The notes below the pieces were generated by a model. The model was given only the letters and a program-made list of their open reading frames with translations. It was not told where the DNA came from and did not search any database. From positions 1 through 6,556 of the forward strand of contig CABSNH010000090.1 in NCBI GenBank assembly GCA_902478985.1: a stretch of DNA of 6,556 nt. The letters run 5' to 3'. Position numbers and translations under genes: made by a program. Shown here piece by piece: positions 1 to 4,669 of the stretch (its first letter is position 1; every line of letters starts with the position of its first letter). The DNA comes from an uncultured Collinsella sp. (GTDB lineage Bacteria > Actinomycetota > Coriobacteriia > Coriobacteriales > Coriobacteriaceae).

Positions 1-30
1 TCGGCAGCGTCAGATGTGTATAAGAGACAG
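1..30 (+). other. Illumina Nextera (Tn5) adapter left on the contig end
   Basis: Bases 12-30 read AGATGTGTATAAGAGACAG, the 19-base Tn5 mosaic end used in Nextera libraries. Bases 1-11 (TCGGCAGCGTC) are the last 11 bases of the read-1 overhang that precedes it. The match is exact over all 30 bases, so this is library sequence and not biology. It continues the reading frame of the adjoining minus-strand gene without a stop, so a gene caller would add about ten false residues to that protein. Confidence 0.97.
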
Positions 31-931
31 GAGCGATACCGATCACGGCGCACATGAGAGCTCCGGCGAGTGACAGACCTGCAATCGAGATGATGAGTAA
101 CAGGACGGCGGGAACGGCGGCCACCGTGCCCAAAAGACCGCTCACCCACAGAGGGGTAGGTCGTTGACGAAGCATGCCGGCGGCGCTGGCGGTCGCGCGC
201 GGAAAGACGAGCTCGAGGAGGATCGCGACAAAGCAAGTGGAAAGCGCCGCGGCGACGATGCCGCCGATGGTGTCGTTAATCGTAGAGGTGTTCTCGTTCT
301 CGGTGCGGTCGATCTTGAGGGCTCCTACCTGAGCGCCCTCGGCCCGCTCGGGATCCTCGGAGATGTGGGCGTTCACCGTGCCGGTAACGCGGGCGTTTTT
401 GCCCAGAATGAGTTTGTCAGCCCAGACCTCGACATCGCCATCGACGGTGCCGTCGATGGTTACCGTGCTGCCCGCGAGTGCTGCCGACTTGGCGGAGCCA
501 CGCAGGGCAACCGTCTCGCCCGTCGCGTAAAAACAGCTGGCGGTGCTGCCGGTGTTGAGCACGACGTGCTGACCGGCTACCGTCACGCTGCCATCGATTG
601 CGGTTTTGGAGATATCGATGGTGCGTGCCGCCAGGCGAACGGCGCCGCCTACGGTGCAGTCGCGAATCGATAGGCTGTCGCCCGCCGCGATAATATCGCG
701 GCCGATGGAGGCATCATCCAGGTTAAGGCTTTGGCCAGCCCAGTACAGGTCGCCCTCGGCGCCAGACGGATTTGAGTCAGCTTCGGATGCGAGTACGTTG
801 CCCGCGGTGTCTGTGCCGGCGAACGACGCCGTGGGAAGTACGGTCAGCGCAAGCGCAATCAGTACGAATAGGAGGGCGATGCGGCCCTGCGCTTTGTGGC
901 GCTTGGTCGACGGTTCTAGGTTGCAAGGCAT
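31..931 (-). CDS. Secreted/membrane bactofilin-like (polymer-forming domain) protein, 3' end missing
   Basis: About 300 codons are visible and the C-terminus is lost at the adapter junction. The ATG at 931 is preceded by a good ribosome binding site (GAAGGA, 6-7 bases away). Residues 1-38 look like a signal peptide: basic n-region TKRHKAQGR, hydrophobic core about 18-32, and an AxA-like site at ASFA/G. Residues about 60-190 are short beta-strand repeats rich in G, D, V, T and I (e.g. TVTIDGTVDGDVEVWADKL), the pattern of the polymer-forming (bactofilin/DUF583) beta-helix. Hydrophobic segments follow at about 222-243 and 263-300, joined by a basic stretch. Bactofilins usually polymerise in the cytoplasm; a signal peptide plus C-terminal membrane helices suggests the helix sits outside the membrane here. 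The gene follows the TRIC-like gene by 106 bases in the same direction. Exact role unknown; domain call fairly secure, function not. Confidence 0.78.
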
Positions 932-943
932 AGTGAATCCTTC

Positions 944-968
944 GTTAGATACTCGGCATATATCTAAC
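944..968. repeat. Perfect 8-bp inverted repeat upstream of the bactofilin-like gene
   Basis: GTTAGATA (944-951) and TATCTAAC (961-968) are exact reverse complements around a 9-base centre. The repeat lies just upstream of the ribosome binding site of the minus-strand gene starting at 931. Arm length and 17-bp centre-to-centre spacing suit a dimeric repressor operator. It would also form a leader hairpin if transcribed. No clear -35/-10 pair was found around it. Confidence 0.6.
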
Positions 969-1037
969 AGGATACCCAACGCGCGAGCGCTCTAAAAGAA
1001 CCTCTCGGTTGCATTTCGAAAGGTCGTGCCGTGCTAT

Positions 1038-1727
1038 CTACTTTTTGCGATGTAAAAAGTGCGCGATGTCTTCTTCGGTGGGGCTTTTGATGTCAAAGCG
1101 CAGCGAGAGCCAGCGCAGACCCATGGTCACGATAACGCATACGACCAGCGCGGCGACATTGCTGACCAAGCCACTCATGACGAGGCTTACATAGCTTGCC
1201 GATCCGGCGATGGCCGCGATGGCATAAAAGTTGGTGCGTTGGAAAATGCCCGGAACCACGCCCATAAAGCCGTCGCGCAGCATGCCGCCGCCCACCGCGG
1301 TGAAAAAGCCCATCATGATGCAAACGACGGGTGCAAATCCGTAGACCAGTGCCTTGTCTGCGCCGGTTGCCGCATAGATGCCGACCGAGATGATGTCGAG
1401 CAGGGGGATGAGTTTGTCGGGCTTATCGACGATTGCCGGGAAGATGTAAATGATGGCCGCCGTGGCGATGGAGAGCGGCAGCGCCATTGGCTGGTTGAGG
1501 ATGTAGACGTTGCCGACCTGGAGTGTCATGTCGCGCAAAAGACCGCCGCCCAGACCGCAGACTACCGCGAGTGCGACCGCGCCCACCAGGTCGAGCTTGT
1601 GTTCGCGCGCAACCAGCACACCCGAGATCGATGCAGCGACAACGGCGAACATCTCGAGCCAAAATGGGATAGCGACCATGGCATCCGAGGCATGTGAGGT
1701 AACGGTTATGGCGGCGACGACGGGCAA
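1038..1727 (-). CDS. TRIC / UPF0126 family membrane protein (YadS/YicG-like)
   Basis: A 229-residue, very hydrophobic protein with the two-fold repeat of the bacterial trimeric intracellular cation channel (TRIC, UPF0126; also called glycine-transporter domain) family. Each half carries the signature motif: GGGLLRDM at about residues 60-67 and GGGMLRDG at about 146-153. The first helix starts near FWLEMFAVVAASISG and the hydrophobic profile fits the family's seven helices. Family members conduct monovalent cations; the physiological substrate here is unknown. The frame opens further upstream, to ATG 1835 and TTG 1844. I prefer TTG 1727 because AAAGGA lies 7 bases before it. ATG 1679 would give the more usual family length (213 residues) but has no clear ribosome binding site. 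The C-terminus ends in a short soluble tail, HFLHRKK. The gene is 106 bases from the downstream bactofilin-like gene. Confidence 0.88.
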   Translation of the reverse strand: MPVVAAITVTSHASDAMVAIPFWLEMFAVVAASISGVLVAREHKLDLVGAVALAVVCGLGGGLLRDMTLQVGNVYILNQPMALPLSIATAAIIYIFPAIVDKPDKLIPLLDIISVGIYAATGADKALVYGFAPVVCIMMGFFTAVGGGMLRDGFMGVVPGIFQRTNFYAIAAIAGSASYVSLVMSGLVSNVAALVVCVIVTMGLRWLSLRFDIKSPTEEDIAHFLHRKK

Positions 1728-1857
1728 GATGGGGTCCTTTGGGTTACGGGTTTGGACAATGCCCGTACATAGTACATGTTCGGCGCCGATTGCGACCCTA
1801 TTGCTCGGCAAACGGTCGGGACTGGGTGCGGTCATAGGTTTCAAGTATGTGCATCAG

Positions 1858-1892
1858 CCTCCAAAGATATCGAAAAATATCGTTTTTGGAGG
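1858..1892. repeat. Long imperfect hairpin upstream of the TRIC-like gene
   Basis: Outer arms CCTCCAAA (1858-1865) and TTTGGAGG (1885-1892) pair perfectly. Inside them GATAT (1866-1870) pairs with ATATC (1877-1881) around a CGAAAA loop, leaving only a 3-base bulge. Read leftward, the inner arm TTTGGAGG contains a Shine-Dalgarno core that ends 3 bases before the ATG at 1854 of an 18-codon reading frame. The element also contains a candidate minus-strand -10 box, so it may act as DNA (operator) rather than as RNA. Confidence 0.6.
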
Positions 1893-1902
1893 GTGGTGTA
1901 CA
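1874..1902 (-). promoter_or_regulatory. Candidate sigma-70-type promoter for the TRIC-like gene
   Basis: On the minus strand TGTACA (1902-1897, 4/6 to the -35 consensus) is followed by exactly 17 bases and TATTTT (1879-1874, 4/6 to the -10 consensus). The -10 box falls inside the hairpin at 1858-1892. Spacing is ideal but both boxes are weak matches. Confidence 0.33.
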
Positions 1903-1966
1903 TGTTTGGGGATCTGGGTTGATGCTGAACGCGATGAGGGCGTGGCTGAATAGGAGGGATGTCTAT

Positions 1967-1987
1967 ATTTTGATCGGAGCTCAAAAT
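1967..1987 (-). repeat. Inverted repeat, 7-bp arms
   Basis: ATTTTGA (1967-1973) pairs with TCAAAAT (1981-1987) around 7 bases. It is the leftmost of three adjacent hairpins between the TRIC-like gene and the tRNA-Ser genes. The strand is given as minus because the neighbouring RNA genes are read leftward; direction is not proven. Confidence 0.5.
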
Positions 1988-1992
1988 TTATC

Positions 1993-2012
1993 CGGTCGGC
2001 TTACGCCGACCG
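1993..2012 (-). repeat. Perfect 8-bp hairpin with a GNRA loop on the minus strand
   Basis: CGGTCGGC (1993-2000) pairs with GCCGACCG (2005-2012) around four bases. Read leftward the loop is GTAA, a GNRA tetraloop, so the leftward RNA would be especially stable; the rightward loop TTAC is not a known stable tetraloop. Leftward the stem is followed by GATAAATTTT, an AT-rich run, so a leftward terminator is possible but the T-run is interrupted. Confidence 0.6.
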
Positions 2013-2022
2013 CGCTGCGCTA

Positions 2023-2045
2023 AAAACGCGCCACTGGTGCGTTTT
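2023..2045. terminator. Near-perfect palindrome, possible bidirectional terminator
   Basis: AAAACGCG (2023-2030) and its partner ending GCGTTTT (2039-2045) form an almost complete palindrome centred on 2034, with a single G-U pair. Both arms carry A/T runs on the outside, so a transcript in either direction ends the stem in a T-run (TTTTCTTT rightward, TTTTTAG leftward). It resembles a bidirectional intrinsic terminator but could equally be a dispersed intergenic palindrome. Confidence 0.4.
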
Positions 2046-2064
2046 CTTTACGCTTTGCGCCCTG

Positions 2065-2092
2065 GCGGGTTCGAACCCCTCCTTCTTCGCCG
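2065..2092 (+). pseudogene. tRNA-Ser-like 3' end remnant (T-arm plus acceptor strand)
   Basis: The plus strand reads as the last third of a tRNA: T-stem GCGGG (2065-2069), loop TTCGAAC, T-stem CCCTC (2077-2081; four of five pairs form), acceptor strand CTTCTTC (2082-2088), discriminator G, then CCG in place of CCA. By hand alignment 23 of 29 bases (2064-2092) match the 3' end of the tRNA-Ser(CGA) gene next door, which lies on the opposite strand. I find no matching GAAGAAG-type 5' acceptor strand, D-arm or anticodon arm upstream, so it is not a functional tRNA. It contains the 12-base palindrome GGGTTCGAACCC (2067-2078). It could be a decayed tRNA, a copied tRNA end left by an integrative element, or part of a dispersed repeat. 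Confidence 0.45.
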
Positions 2093-2112
2093 TATTTGCT
2101 TGTTAGGGACTC

Positions 2113-2144
2113 AAAACAAAAAAGCTCCCATTCCTGGGAGCTTT
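2113..2144 (-). terminator. Intrinsic terminator of tRNA-Ser(CGA)
   Basis: AAAGCTCCC (2121-2129) pairs perfectly with GGGAGCTTT (2136-2144) around ATTCCT. Read leftward the 9-bp stem runs directly into TTTTTTGTTTT. It sits 12 bases after the encoded CCA end of the tRNA. Confidence 0.88.
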
Positions 2145-2155
2145 CACAACCAAAA

Positions 2156-2246
2156 TGGCGGAGGAGGAGGGATTCGAACCCTCGTGACCTTATACAGGCC
2201 AAACGGTTTTCGAGACCGCCGCATTCAACCACTCTGCCACCCCTCC
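2156..2246 (-). tRNA. tRNA-Ser, anticodon CGA
   Basis: Class II tRNA of 91 bases with the CCA end encoded (2158-2156). The acceptor stem GGAGGGG pairs with CTCCTCC (one G-U pair), discriminator G. The anticodon loop CTCGAAA gives anticodon CGA at 2212-2210, reading the serine codon UCG. A long variable arm (TGGCC pairing with GGTCA) marks it as serine. The T-arm is GAGGG-TTCGAAT-CCCTC. It lies downstream of tRNA-Ser(GGA) with a terminator between the two, and I see no convincing promoter of its own. Confidence 0.97.
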
Positions 2247-2254
2247 GCGTGGGG

Positions 2255-2285
2255 TAAAAACAAAGCAGGCACTAAGGCCTGCTTT
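2255..2285 (-). terminator. Intrinsic terminator between the two tRNA-Ser genes
   Basis: AAAGCAGGC (2262-2270) pairs perfectly with GCCTGCTTT (2277-2285) around ACTAAG. Read leftward the 9-bp stem leads into TTTGTTTTTA. It lies 9 bases after the end of tRNA-Ser(GGA) and 8 bases before tRNA-Ser(CGA). Confidence 0.82.
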
Positions 2286-2294
2286 GGAATTAAC

Positions 2295-2385
2295 TGGCGG
2301 AGAGTCAGGGATTTGAACCCTGGAGACGCTTTTGACGCCTACACGATTTCCAATCGTGCTCCTTCGGCCACTCGGACAACTCTCC
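2295..2385 (-). tRNA. tRNA-Ser, anticodon GGA
   Basis: Class II tRNA of 91 bases with encoded CCA (2297-2295). The acceptor stem GGAGAGT pairs perfectly with ACTCTCC, discriminator G. The anticodon stem CACGA/TCGTG encloses loop TTGGAAA, giving GGA at 2351-2349, which reads UCC and UCU. The long variable arm (AGGCG...CGTCT around AAAA) fits serine. The T-arm is CAGGG-TTCAAAT-CCCTG. Preceded by its own promoter and followed by an intrinsic terminator. Confidence 0.97.
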
Positions 2386-2401
2386 GTTAAATGCGAAAGT
2401 C

Positions 2402-2429
2402 AGTATACACGAGGAATCGAAAAGTGCAA
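2402..2429 (-). promoter_or_regulatory. Promoter of tRNA-Ser(GGA)
   Basis: On the minus strand TTGCAC (2429-2424) is followed by 16 bases and TATACT (2407-2402, 5/6 to the -10 consensus). The predicted start near 2395 lies about 10 bases before the mature tRNA 5' end, a normal distance for a tRNA gene. Confidence 0.65.
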
Positions 2430-2790
2430 ACAGAAAACTTGGCATTTTTTAAAGCGCTCGCTCCGCACCCGTATCCGGCATGTGCCAGATGAGTACTAAA
2501 AAAGCATCCTGACCAGCCAGATCCCGCTCGATGATCTGTTCAAAATAGGTATTCATGAATGACGTGGCAGCGAATTTAAAAATTTTGAGGCAATCGATCG
2601 AACCGGTGGTATGCATTTCGTGACCACAACCCTGCAATCGGCGACCTGCGGTTTGACTCAGGTTGTCCTCGCCGCAGCGTATCTTGCTATCGAATCCGTC
2701 AAGCTCTTGGTCAGCATTTGGTTGGAATACGCATGAAGAGCCGTGTAAGCATGGGTATATGTGGAGGTCATGAGGTTGTAGCTGCATATT
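2430..2790. other. Gap between the tRNA-Ser genes and the rpsF promoter; no supported gene
   Basis: About 360 bases with lower G+C and more A/T runs than the flanking genes. A 139-codon minus-strand frame covers 2449-2868, but it begins with GTG inside the rpsF leader, has no ribosome binding site there, mixes Cys- and His-rich stretches, and resembles no family I know. A short perfect repeat GCTGCA-N6-TGCAGC lies at 2781-2798 over the rpsF -35 region. I find no RNA gene here. Confidence 0.5.
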
Positions 2791-2791
2791 C

Positions 2792-2820
2792 TTGCAGCCT
2801 GGGAGGTTGAAAGATATTAT
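2792..2820 (+). promoter_or_regulatory. Candidate promoter of the rpsF-ssb-rpsR-rplI cluster
   Basis: TTGCAG (2792-2797) and TATTAT (2815-2820, 5/6 to consensus) are separated by exactly 17 bases. The start would be near 2827, giving a leader of about 65 bases that holds a strong hairpin. The -35 box overlaps the inverted repeat GCTGCA-N6-TGCAGC (2781-2798), a possible operator. Confidence 0.5.
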
Positions 2821-2836
2821 TACCAAGTCTTTTCCT

Positions 2837-2865
2837 GCTTCAGGCGCACCTTCACGACCTGAAGC
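2837..2865 (+). promoter_or_regulatory. Hairpin in the rpsF leader, possible S6:S18 autoregulatory site
   Basis: GCTTCAGG (2837-2844) pairs perfectly with CCTGAAGC (2858-2865) around a 13-base loop, which may gain two more CG pairs with one bulged A. TCCT just before the stem (2833-2836) could pair with AGGA of the rpsF Shine-Dalgarno (2879-2882). An S6:S18-binding RNA motif is known in rpsF leaders of many bacteria; I cannot show that its CCG signature is present here, so only the position and the hairpin support the call. Confidence 0.4.
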
Positions 2866-2891
2866 CACATTTGCCCAGAGGAGGTGACAAT

Positions 2892-3185
2892 ATGAAGGCT
2901 TATGAACTGCTGTTCTTTGTTGACCCGTCGCTCGACCCCGAGACTCGTCTCGCTGTTATGAAGCGTATCGATACCACGATCGCTGAGGGCGCTGGCAAGG
3001 TCGACTCCGTTGACGAGTGGGGCAAGCGCAAGCTCGCCTACGAGATCAACGACCTCACCGATGGTGACTACACCCTCATCAACTTCCATGCAGATCCTAC
3101 CCAGATCGCCGAGCTTGATCGCGTCCTGCGCATCACCGACGCTGTGGTCCGCCACATGATCGTCCGTCGCGACGACCAGGAGTAA
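2892..3185 (+). CDS. rpsF: 30S ribosomal protein S6 (bS6)
   Basis: A 97-residue protein, the usual length of bS6. It starts MKAYELLFFVDPSL and has the S6 core WGKRKLAYEINDLTDGDYTLINFHAD (about residues 40-66) and the C-terminal VRHMIVRRDD. S6 binds the 16S rRNA central domain as a heterodimer with S18, encoded two genes downstream. The ATG at 2892 is chosen because AGAGGAGGTG (2877-2886) sits directly before it. A TTG start at 2871 is in frame, but this Shine-Dalgarno would then be inside the coding region. First gene of the cluster, with a promoter and leader hairpin upstream, and 48 bases from ssb. Confidence 0.97.
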   Translation: MKAYELLFFVDPSLDPETRLAVMKRIDTTIAEGAGKVDSVDEWGKRKLAYEINDLTDGDYTLINFHADPTQIAELDRVLRITDAVVRHMIVRRDDQE

Positions 3186-3233
3186 GACTGTCGTTTTGGA
3201 CTGGGCTAGTGCCCCAAGAGGAAGTAGTGAGTT

Positions 3234-3686
3234 ATGAGCATCAATCGAGTGAACATCACCGGTAACCTCACCCGCGATCCCGAGCTGCGCGCCACCGCCG
3301 GCGGAACCCAGGTTCTGTCCTTTGGCGTCGCCGTGAACGATCGTCGCCGCAACGCGCAGACTGGCGAGTGGGAGGACTATCCCAACTTTGTTGACTGCAC
3401 TATGTTCGGCACCCGCGCCGAGGCCGTGAGCCGTTTCCTGGCAAAGGGAAACAAGGTCGCGATCGAGGGCAAGCTGCGCTACAGCTCTTGGGAGCGCGAC
3501 GGTCAGCGCAGGAGCAAGCTTGAGGTCATCGTCGATGAGATCGAGTTTATGAGCTCCCGTGGTGGCCAGGGTGGCTACGATCAGGGCGGTTACGCCCCCG
3601 CAGCTCCCGCGCCCGCAGCACGTCCTGCCGCACCGGTGGCTACGCCGCCCGCGGTCGACGTCTACGATGAGGACATCCCGTTCTAA
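3234..3686 (+). CDS. ssb: Single-stranded DNA-binding protein
   Basis: A 150-residue SSB. Residues 1 to about 107 form the OB fold: MSINRVNITGNLTRDPELR, FGVAVNDRRR, FVDCTMFGTRAE, KGNKVAIEGKLRYSSWE and EVIVDEIEFM. A flexible linker rich in Gly, then Ala/Pro, follows (about 108-140). It ends in the acidic tip DEDIPF, the conserved tail that docks replication and repair partners. The protein coats single-stranded DNA during replication, repair and recombination, normally as a tetramer. The ATG at 3234 follows AAGAGGAAG (3216-3224). It lies between rpsF and rpsR, a widely conserved position, and is probably co-transcribed with them. A strong hairpin separates it from rpsR. Confidence 0.97.
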   Translation: MSINRVNITGNLTRDPELRATAGGTQVLSFGVAVNDRRRNAQTGEWEDYPNFVDCTMFGTRAEAVSRFLAKGNKVAIEGKLRYSSWERDGQRRSKLEVIVDEIEFMSSRGGQGGYDQGGYAPAAPAPAARPAAPVATPPAVDVYDEDIPF

Positions 3687-3713
3687 GGGTTGTTCACCTA
3701 TTTTTGAGTGAGA

Positions 3714-3739
3714 GGCGGCTTCGGCTCGCCGAAGTTGCC
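3714..3739 (+). repeat. Strong hairpin between ssb and rpsR without a T-run
   Basis: GGCGGCTTCGG (3714-3724) pairs with CCGAAGTTGCC (3729-3739) around CTCG: 11 bp including two adjacent G-U pairs. It is followed by AAATGAAAGG rather than a T-run, so it is not a classical terminator. It ends 4 bases before the rpsR ribosome binding region (GAAAGG, 3744-3749). Processing, mRNA stability, translation control of rpsR or partial attenuation are all possible. Confidence 0.65.
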
Positions 3740-3758
3740 AAATGAAAGGTATTTTGAC

Positions 3759-4025
3759 ATGGCTAATGATTATTCTGCACGTCAGCCGCGTCGTAAGTAC
3801 TGCCAGTTCTGCAAGGAGAACACTGAGTTCATCGACTATAAGGACACTCAGCTTCTCCGTAAGTACATGACCGACCGTGGCAAGATCAAGCCCCGTCGCG
3901 TCACTGGCGCTTGCACGCAGCATCAGCATGACATCGCCAACGCCATCAAGCGCGCCCGCGAGATGGCTCTCCTGCCGTACACCGTCCCCGTGGTTTCCTC
4001 TCGTGGCAACCGCGACCGCGGCTAA
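3759..4025 (+). CDS. rpsR: 30S ribosomal protein S18 (bS18)
   Basis: An 88-residue protein starting MANDYSARQPRRKYCQFCKEN. It has the S18 core IDYKDTQLLRKYMTDRGKIKPRRVTGAC, followed by HQHDIANAIKRAREMALLPYT. It carries a Cys-x2-Cys pair (YCQFC, residues 14-17) and a second Cys/His group (CTQHQH), so it looks like the zinc-binding (C+) form of bS18 rather than the Cys-free form. S18 binds the 30S platform together with S6. The ATG at 3759 follows GAAAGG (3744-3749). A longer in-frame reading starting at 3708 crosses the hairpin and is rejected. Only 15 bases separate it from rplI. Confidence 0.96.
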   Translation: MANDYSARQPRRKYCQFCKENTEFIDYKDTQLLRKYMTDRGKIKPRRVTGACTQHQHDIANAIKRAREMALLPYTVPVVSSRGNRDRG

Positions 4026-4040
4026 GAAGGGAGACGCATC

Positions 4041-4565
4041 ATGAAGGTTATTCTTCTCGATGAGATCAAGGGCAAGGGCGGCGAGGGTGACGTCGTAGAG
4101 GTCGCTCAGGGTTACGCTGAGAACTTCCTGTTCCCCAAGAAGCTCGCTGTTGCCGCCACCAAGGGCAACCTCAAGCAGCTTGACGAGCGTCGCAACAACA
4201 TCGCCAAGCGCGAGGCCGTCCGTCTGGCTACCGCCAACGAGACCAAGGCTGCCTTCGAGGGCAAGCAGGTCACCGTTGACGTCAAGGTTGGCGACGAGGG
4301 CATCCTCTTTGGCTCCGTTACCGCCGCTATGATCGCTGACGCCATCAAGGATCAGCTCGGTATGGACATCGATCGCAAGCGCGTCGAGCTCGGTAAGCCC
4401 ATCAAGGTTGCCGGTGCCCACACCGTCGCTATCTCGCTGTACCGCGAGATCAAGGCCGAGGTTGTCGTTCTCGTCGGCGTTACCGCCGAGGAGCTCGCTG
4501 CCGAGGCTGAGGTTGAGGAGACCGCTGAGGTCGCCGAGGCCGAGACCGAGGCTGCTGCCGAGTAG
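4041..4565 (+). CDS. rplI: 50S ribosomal protein L9 (bL9) with acidic C-terminal tail
   Basis: A 174-residue L9. The N-terminal 23S-rRNA-binding domain (about 1-50) has MKVILLDEIKGKGGEGDVVEV, GYAENFLFPKKLA and AATKGNLK. A helical linker follows, then the C-terminal domain (about 60-149) with ILFGSVTAAMIADAIK. Most L9 proteins end near residue 148-150; this one adds about 25 residues made almost only of Glu, Ala, Val and Thr (11 Glu, no Lys/Arg). L9 sits at the base of the L1 stalk and helps keep the reading frame. The ATG at 4041 follows AAGAAGGGAG (4025-4034), which starts on the last base of the rpsR stop. It is the last gene before a strong terminator. Confidence 0.97.
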   Translation: MKVILLDEIKGKGGEGDVVEVAQGYAENFLFPKKLAVAATKGNLKQLDERRNNIAKREAVRLATANETKAAFEGKQVTVDVKVGDEGILFGSVTAAMIADAIKDQLGMDIDRKRVELGKPIKVAGAHTVAISLYREIKAEVVVLVGVTAEELAAEAEVEETAEVAEAETEAAAE

Positions 4566-4597
4566 CATTTGCTGCAACGCAACAATCTTGTTCTAAG

Positions 4598-4636
4598 AAG
4601 GGCGCTCTGGGAGACCAGGGCGCCCTTTTATTTTTT
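4598..4636 (+). terminator. Intrinsic terminator after rplI
   Basis: AAGGGCGC, T and CTGG (4598-4610) pair with CCAG, G and GCGCCCTT (4615-4627): 13 bp with one G-U pair, closed by a GAGA (GNRA) tetraloop. It is followed by TTATTTTTT. This ends the ribosomal protein cluster and makes a separate dnaB promoter necessary. Confidence 0.95.
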
Positions 4637-4669
4637 GCGCTGGGTGAGTGTCGTGGCAGTCATTGAGAT

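Noticed and set aside
164..995. Two plus-strand frames opposite the bactofilin-like gene (164-673 and 606-995)
   Set aside because: They overlap a minus-strand gene with signal peptide, repeats, membrane helices and ribosome binding site, and have no domain of their own.
993..1010. Small stem AACC-GAGA-GGTT followed by CTTTT on the minus strand as a terminator of the TRIC-like gene
   Set aside because: Only four base pairs and a short T-run; too weak to call.
1059..1697. 212-codon plus-strand frame opposite the TRIC-like gene
   Set aside because: The minus strand carries both GGGxLRD motifs and the helix pattern. The plus-strand product is rich in Asp, Arg, His and Ala with no hydrophobic core, typical of an antisense shadow.
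2020..2390. Open frames on both strands running through the tRNA-Ser genes (2020-2232 minus, 2037-2390 plus)
   Set aside because: They are translations of tRNA genes and terminators (peptides such as GGGGGIRTLVTLY and GFESLLLRH), a common source of false hypothetical proteins.
2820..4577. 585-codon minus-strand open frame opposite rpsF, ssb, rpsR and rplI
   Set aside because: It is antisense to four certain genes. Strong G/C bias at third codon positions keeps the opposite frame free of stops, and the translation is low-complexity (Leu, Gly, Asp, Val rich) without a recognisable domain.
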